Source: an uncultured Actinomycetes bacterium
GTDB lineage: Bacteria; Actinomycetota; Aquicultoria; CAJVYJ01
DNA length: 7,298 nt
Direction of reading: 5' to 3'
NCBI GenBank assembly: GCA_913009475.1
Contig: CAJVYJ010000087.1
Location: forward strand, 1-7,298
The notes below the pieces were generated by a model. The model was not told the origin of the DNA and ran no database searches. It was given only the letters and a program-made list of their open reading frames with translations. The position numbers and the translations under genes are program-made. Position 1 is the first letter of the stretch, and every line of letters starts with the position of its first letter. Positions 5,953 through 7,298 of the stretch are shown in pieces.

Positions 5953-5982
5953 TTGCCGGTCCTAAGATGATTTTGTTATAAT
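5953..5982 (+). promoter_or_regulatory. candidate rightward sigma70 promoter
   Basis: TTGCCG (5953-5958; 4 of 6) and a perfect TATAAT (5977-5982) are 18 bp apart. It is divergent from the aminotransferase promoter, and their cores are 43 bp apart. A transcript would start near 5989 and run about 280 nt before the ATPase-wHTH gene, passing through two hairpins (6008-6058). Confidence 0.5.
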
Positions 5983-6007
5983 AATTTTATAAAACCCTGC
6001 CGCTAGA

Positions 6008-6058
6008 TTGTTTTTTGAAACAACAACGAAAGCCTTGGTTTTATTATACAAGGTCGTT
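6008..6058 (+). other. two consecutive hairpins in the ATPase-wHTH upstream region
   Basis: First hairpin: TTGTTT (6008-6013) with AAACAA (6018-6023), four-base loop. Second hairpin: AACGA (6025-6029) plus CCTTG (6033-6037) pair with CAAGG (6049-6053) plus TCGTT (6054-6058). This is ten pairs with a three-base bulge (AAG) and an 11-base AT loop. They lie one base apart just downstream of the promoter at 5953-5982. They could be part of a structured leader or small RNA, or protein-binding inverted repeats. Confidence 0.4.
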
Positions 6059-6086
6059 TCTTAAAAATTATATATTGTTTCAATTA

Positions 6087-6118
6087 TTTTCCACAGTTGT
6101 GGACATTGCTGTTGATAA
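6087..6118. promoter_or_regulatory. cluster of DnaA-box-like sequences
   Basis: TTTTCCACA (6087-6095) matches the degenerate DnaA box TTWTNCACA. It is followed by the facing TGTGGACAT (6098-6106, two mismatches) and TGTTGATAA (6110-6118, one mismatch). TCCACA/TGTGGA thus form a 6-bp inverted repeat with a 2-bp spacer. Further near-matches are TGTTAATAA (6227-6235) and TGTAGATAA (6239-6247). The surrounding DNA is very AT-rich. Binding could serve an origin or a DnaA-regulated promoter, or the similarity may be chance in AT-rich DNA. Confidence 0.35.
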
Positions 6119-6140
6119 AAATATATTTTTCCTGTTAAAT
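6112..6140 (+). promoter_or_regulatory. second candidate rightward promoter
   Basis: TTGATA (6112-6117; 5 of 6) and TTAAAT (6135-6140; 4 of 6), spacer 17 bp. The -35 overlaps the DnaA-box-like TGTTGATAA at 6110-6118, so a protein bound there could block it. A transcript would have a leader of about 125 nt. Confidence 0.35.
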
Positions 6141-6174
6141 GATTGTCACTTAGTCAATAATATTACTTAACAGA

Positions 6175-6211
6175 AAGCAATTGCTTCAATTTTCCAGCAA
6201 CTATTTTTTTT
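6175..6211 (+). other. alternative hairpins with a T-run (possible attenuator)
   Basis: AAGCAATTGCTT (6175-6186) is a perfect 12-bp palindrome. Its right half, TTGCT (6181-6185), can instead pair with AGCAA (6196-6200), which is followed by CTA and eight T (6204-6211). The two pairings exclude each other, and only the second puts a stem before the T-run. The stem has only five pairs, so termination would be weak. The palindrome alone could be an operator. Confidence 0.3.
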
Positions 6212-6271
6212 ATATTTATTAAAAATTGTTAATAACTATGTAGATAATTTTTACAACATATCAATGGTGTC

Positions 6272-7084
6272 ATGAAAGATTATTTAGAAAAACTTATAGA
6301 CAAAACCAGCAACCCTGAAAATGAGAATCTTCCAGTGGAGGAGAAGCCTATGCCGGCCCGACTGGCCGTCTATGATTCAATGTCGGTAAGCCCATATATT
6401 GTTGACTTGTCCGCCGATGATTATGAGGAGTTTATTGGGCTGCTCTCAACCAAAGCCTATCAGGCATCGCAAGAAAAGGGCGGTGCCGTCCCTTTCACTT
6501 TGATCAAGGAAATTATTGAAAACTTGATTCACGCTTGTTTTAGTGAGGTGATTATAACTATTTTAGACAATGGGAACACTGTCAGGATTTCCGATCAAGG
6601 GCCGGGGATAAAAAATAAGGCCAAGGCGGTTGAGCCTGGTTTTTCTACGGCCACAAGATCAATGAAGCGTTTTATTAAAGGGGTTGGTTCCGGACTCACT
6701 GTGGTAAAAGAATCGCTGGCGCTTTTAGGCGGCACCATCGCAATTGATGATAATATTGAGCAGGGGACGGTCATTACTCTTTCACTCCCATTTAAAAGCA
6801 ACATTGATAATAATGAGAGCGTCGACTCCGGGGTGTTTAAACCGGCGCCTGGAGCTACTCAAGTCAAATTAAACAAAAGACAGCGCCAAGTCCTTTTCTT
6901 GGTAACCGAATTGGGAGAGGTGGGACCCACAAAAATAGCCTCGGAACTAACTATCTCTTTAAGTACCGCGTATAGAGATTTGTCACATTTGGAGAGTGGT
7001 GGTTTAATAAAGACGGCTCCAAACGGCAAAAGGAGCCTAACCGCGGCCGGCATTGAAAAACTTGATGATTTTTTTAATTCTTAG
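6272..7084 (+). CDS. GHKL-type ATPase fused to a winged helix-turn-helix domain
   Basis: A protein of 270 residues. An N-terminal segment of about 70 residues (LAVYDSMSV, VDLSADDYEEFI) leads into a histidine-kinase-like ATPase fold: N-box EIIENLIHA (80-88, N84), G1 box DQGPGI (108-113), GFSTAT (123-128), G2 box GVGSGL (137-142) and a final GTVITLSLP strand (165-173). A linker of about 25 residues then leads to a winged helix-turn-helix (about 200-268), with the recognition-helix region SELTISLSTAYRDLSHLE. There is no HisKA dimerisation/phosphoacceptor helix, no sensor and no membrane segment. It is therefore not an ordinary sensor kinase and may be an ATP-controlled transcription factor. ATG 6272 lacks a Shine-Dalgarno; the in-frame ATG 6350 (residue 27) has GGAGGAG 7 bp upstream and may be the true start. 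The stop codon abuts repeat copy C. Confidence 0.88.
   Translation: MKDYLEKLIDKTSNPENENLPVEEKPMPARLAVYDSMSVSPYIVDLSADDYEEFIGLLSTKAYQASQEKGGAVPFTLIKEIIENLIHACFSEVIITILDNGNTVRISDQGPGIKNKAKAVEPGFSTATRSMKRFIKGVGSGLTVVKESLALLGGTIAIDDNIEQGTVITLSLPFKSNIDNNESVDSGVFKPAPGATQVKLNKRQRQVLFLVTELGEVGPTKIASELTISLSTAYRDLSHLESGGLIKTAPNGKRSLTAAGIEKLDDFFNS
6337..6352 (+). promoter_or_regulatory. Shine-Dalgarno and alternative start inside the ATPase-wHTH gene
   Basis: GGAGGAG lies 7 bp before the in-frame ATG at 6350-6352. It is much stronger than anything before the ATG at 6272. Starting here removes 26 residues and gives a 244-residue protein that keeps the whole ATPase and wHTH domains. The same bases encode VEEKP in the longer form, so the purine run could be coincidental. 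Confidence 0.5.
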
Positions 7085-7250
7085 AGTTCCGGCCTATAAA
7101 AATACCGTCGGCTGGTCAATAAAGAGAATGTGACCGAGAGCGTGAGATGCAAGGCAGACGAAAGTCGAGGTGAGGGAGCGTAGTTTTGTTACGTAACCGA
7201 AATGAGACCGAGGATAACACAGCAGATTGGGTTTTCGGTCGCGCTTCTAG
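7083..7250 (+). repeat. dispersed inverted-repeat element, copy C (full length, inverted)
   Basis: Reverse-complement counterpart of copy A with the same conserved blocks, including GCGTGAGATGCAAGGCAG and GAAAGTCGAGGTGAGGGA in this orientation. Inner arms GTGACCGA (7130-7137) and TCGGTCGC (7235-7242) pair fully if one U-G wobble is allowed. The outer pairing seen in A and B is lost because the left end reads CCGGCCTATAAAAA, with a TATA interruption. CGTA/TACG (7179-7193) forms the central loop. The element starts at the TAG stop of the ATPase-wHTH gene and would be in its 3' untranslated region. Confidence 0.85.
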
Positions 7251-7298
7251 AAAGAGGATTATTTGCAACCCCCGCTCGGCCTATCGTCCTTTCTGCAC

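Noticed and set aside
199..7250. Transposon or CRISPR array as the source of the repeats
   Set aside because: The three copies are kilobases apart with no transposase, and there are no regularly spaced direct repeats. The elements are non-autonomous at most.

Overview
This is bacterial chromosome with a housekeeping character. It holds one partial and five complete genes, one gene remnant, and an unusually rich set of non-coding repeats. The lineage cannot be fixed from the window. A YtxH-family membrane protein, strong AGGAGG-type ribosome binding sites, frequent TTG starts and moderate GC content suggest a Gram-positive-type lineage, either a deep-branching actinobacterium or a Bacillota member. 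No phage, plasmid, transposase, CRISPR or tRNA/rRNA signal was found.

Left part (1-2811, genes on the minus strand). The N-terminus of a FAD-binding oxidoreductase runs off the left edge. A probable intrinsic terminator precedes it. Next come a full copy of a dispersed inverted-repeat element (copy A) and about 300 bp with three small palindromes but no gene. An HNH nuclease and a membrane-anchored calcineurin-like phosphoesterase follow, with a candidate promoter in front of the phosphoesterase.

Middle part (2820-5909, minus strand). A sigma70-type promoter at 5882-5909 drives a LysN/MocR-like PLP aminotransferase. D-alanine--D-alanine ligase follows with a 4-bp ATGA overlap, then a short copy of the repeat (copy B), a YtxH-like protein and the tail of a possible GNAT acetyltransferase. 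The aminotransferase and ligase are probably co-translated. The ligase supplies the D-Ala-D-Ala dipeptide for peptidoglycan; the aminotransferase substrate cannot be read from the sequence.

Right part (5689-7298). A 583-bp AT-rich divergent intergenic region carries promoters in both directions, several hairpins and a small cluster of DnaA-box-like sequences. All complete genes to its left are on the minus strand and the gene to its right is on the plus strand. That gene encodes a GHKL-type ATPase fused to a winged helix-turn-helix domain, an uncommon one-protein regulator architecture. A third, inverted copy of the repeat (copy C) begins at its stop codon.

The most notable points are the three-copy element with two alternative pairings of one arm and a compensatory change, the ATPase-wHTH regulator, and the possibility that the divergent AT-rich region is an origin-like or DnaA-controlled region.
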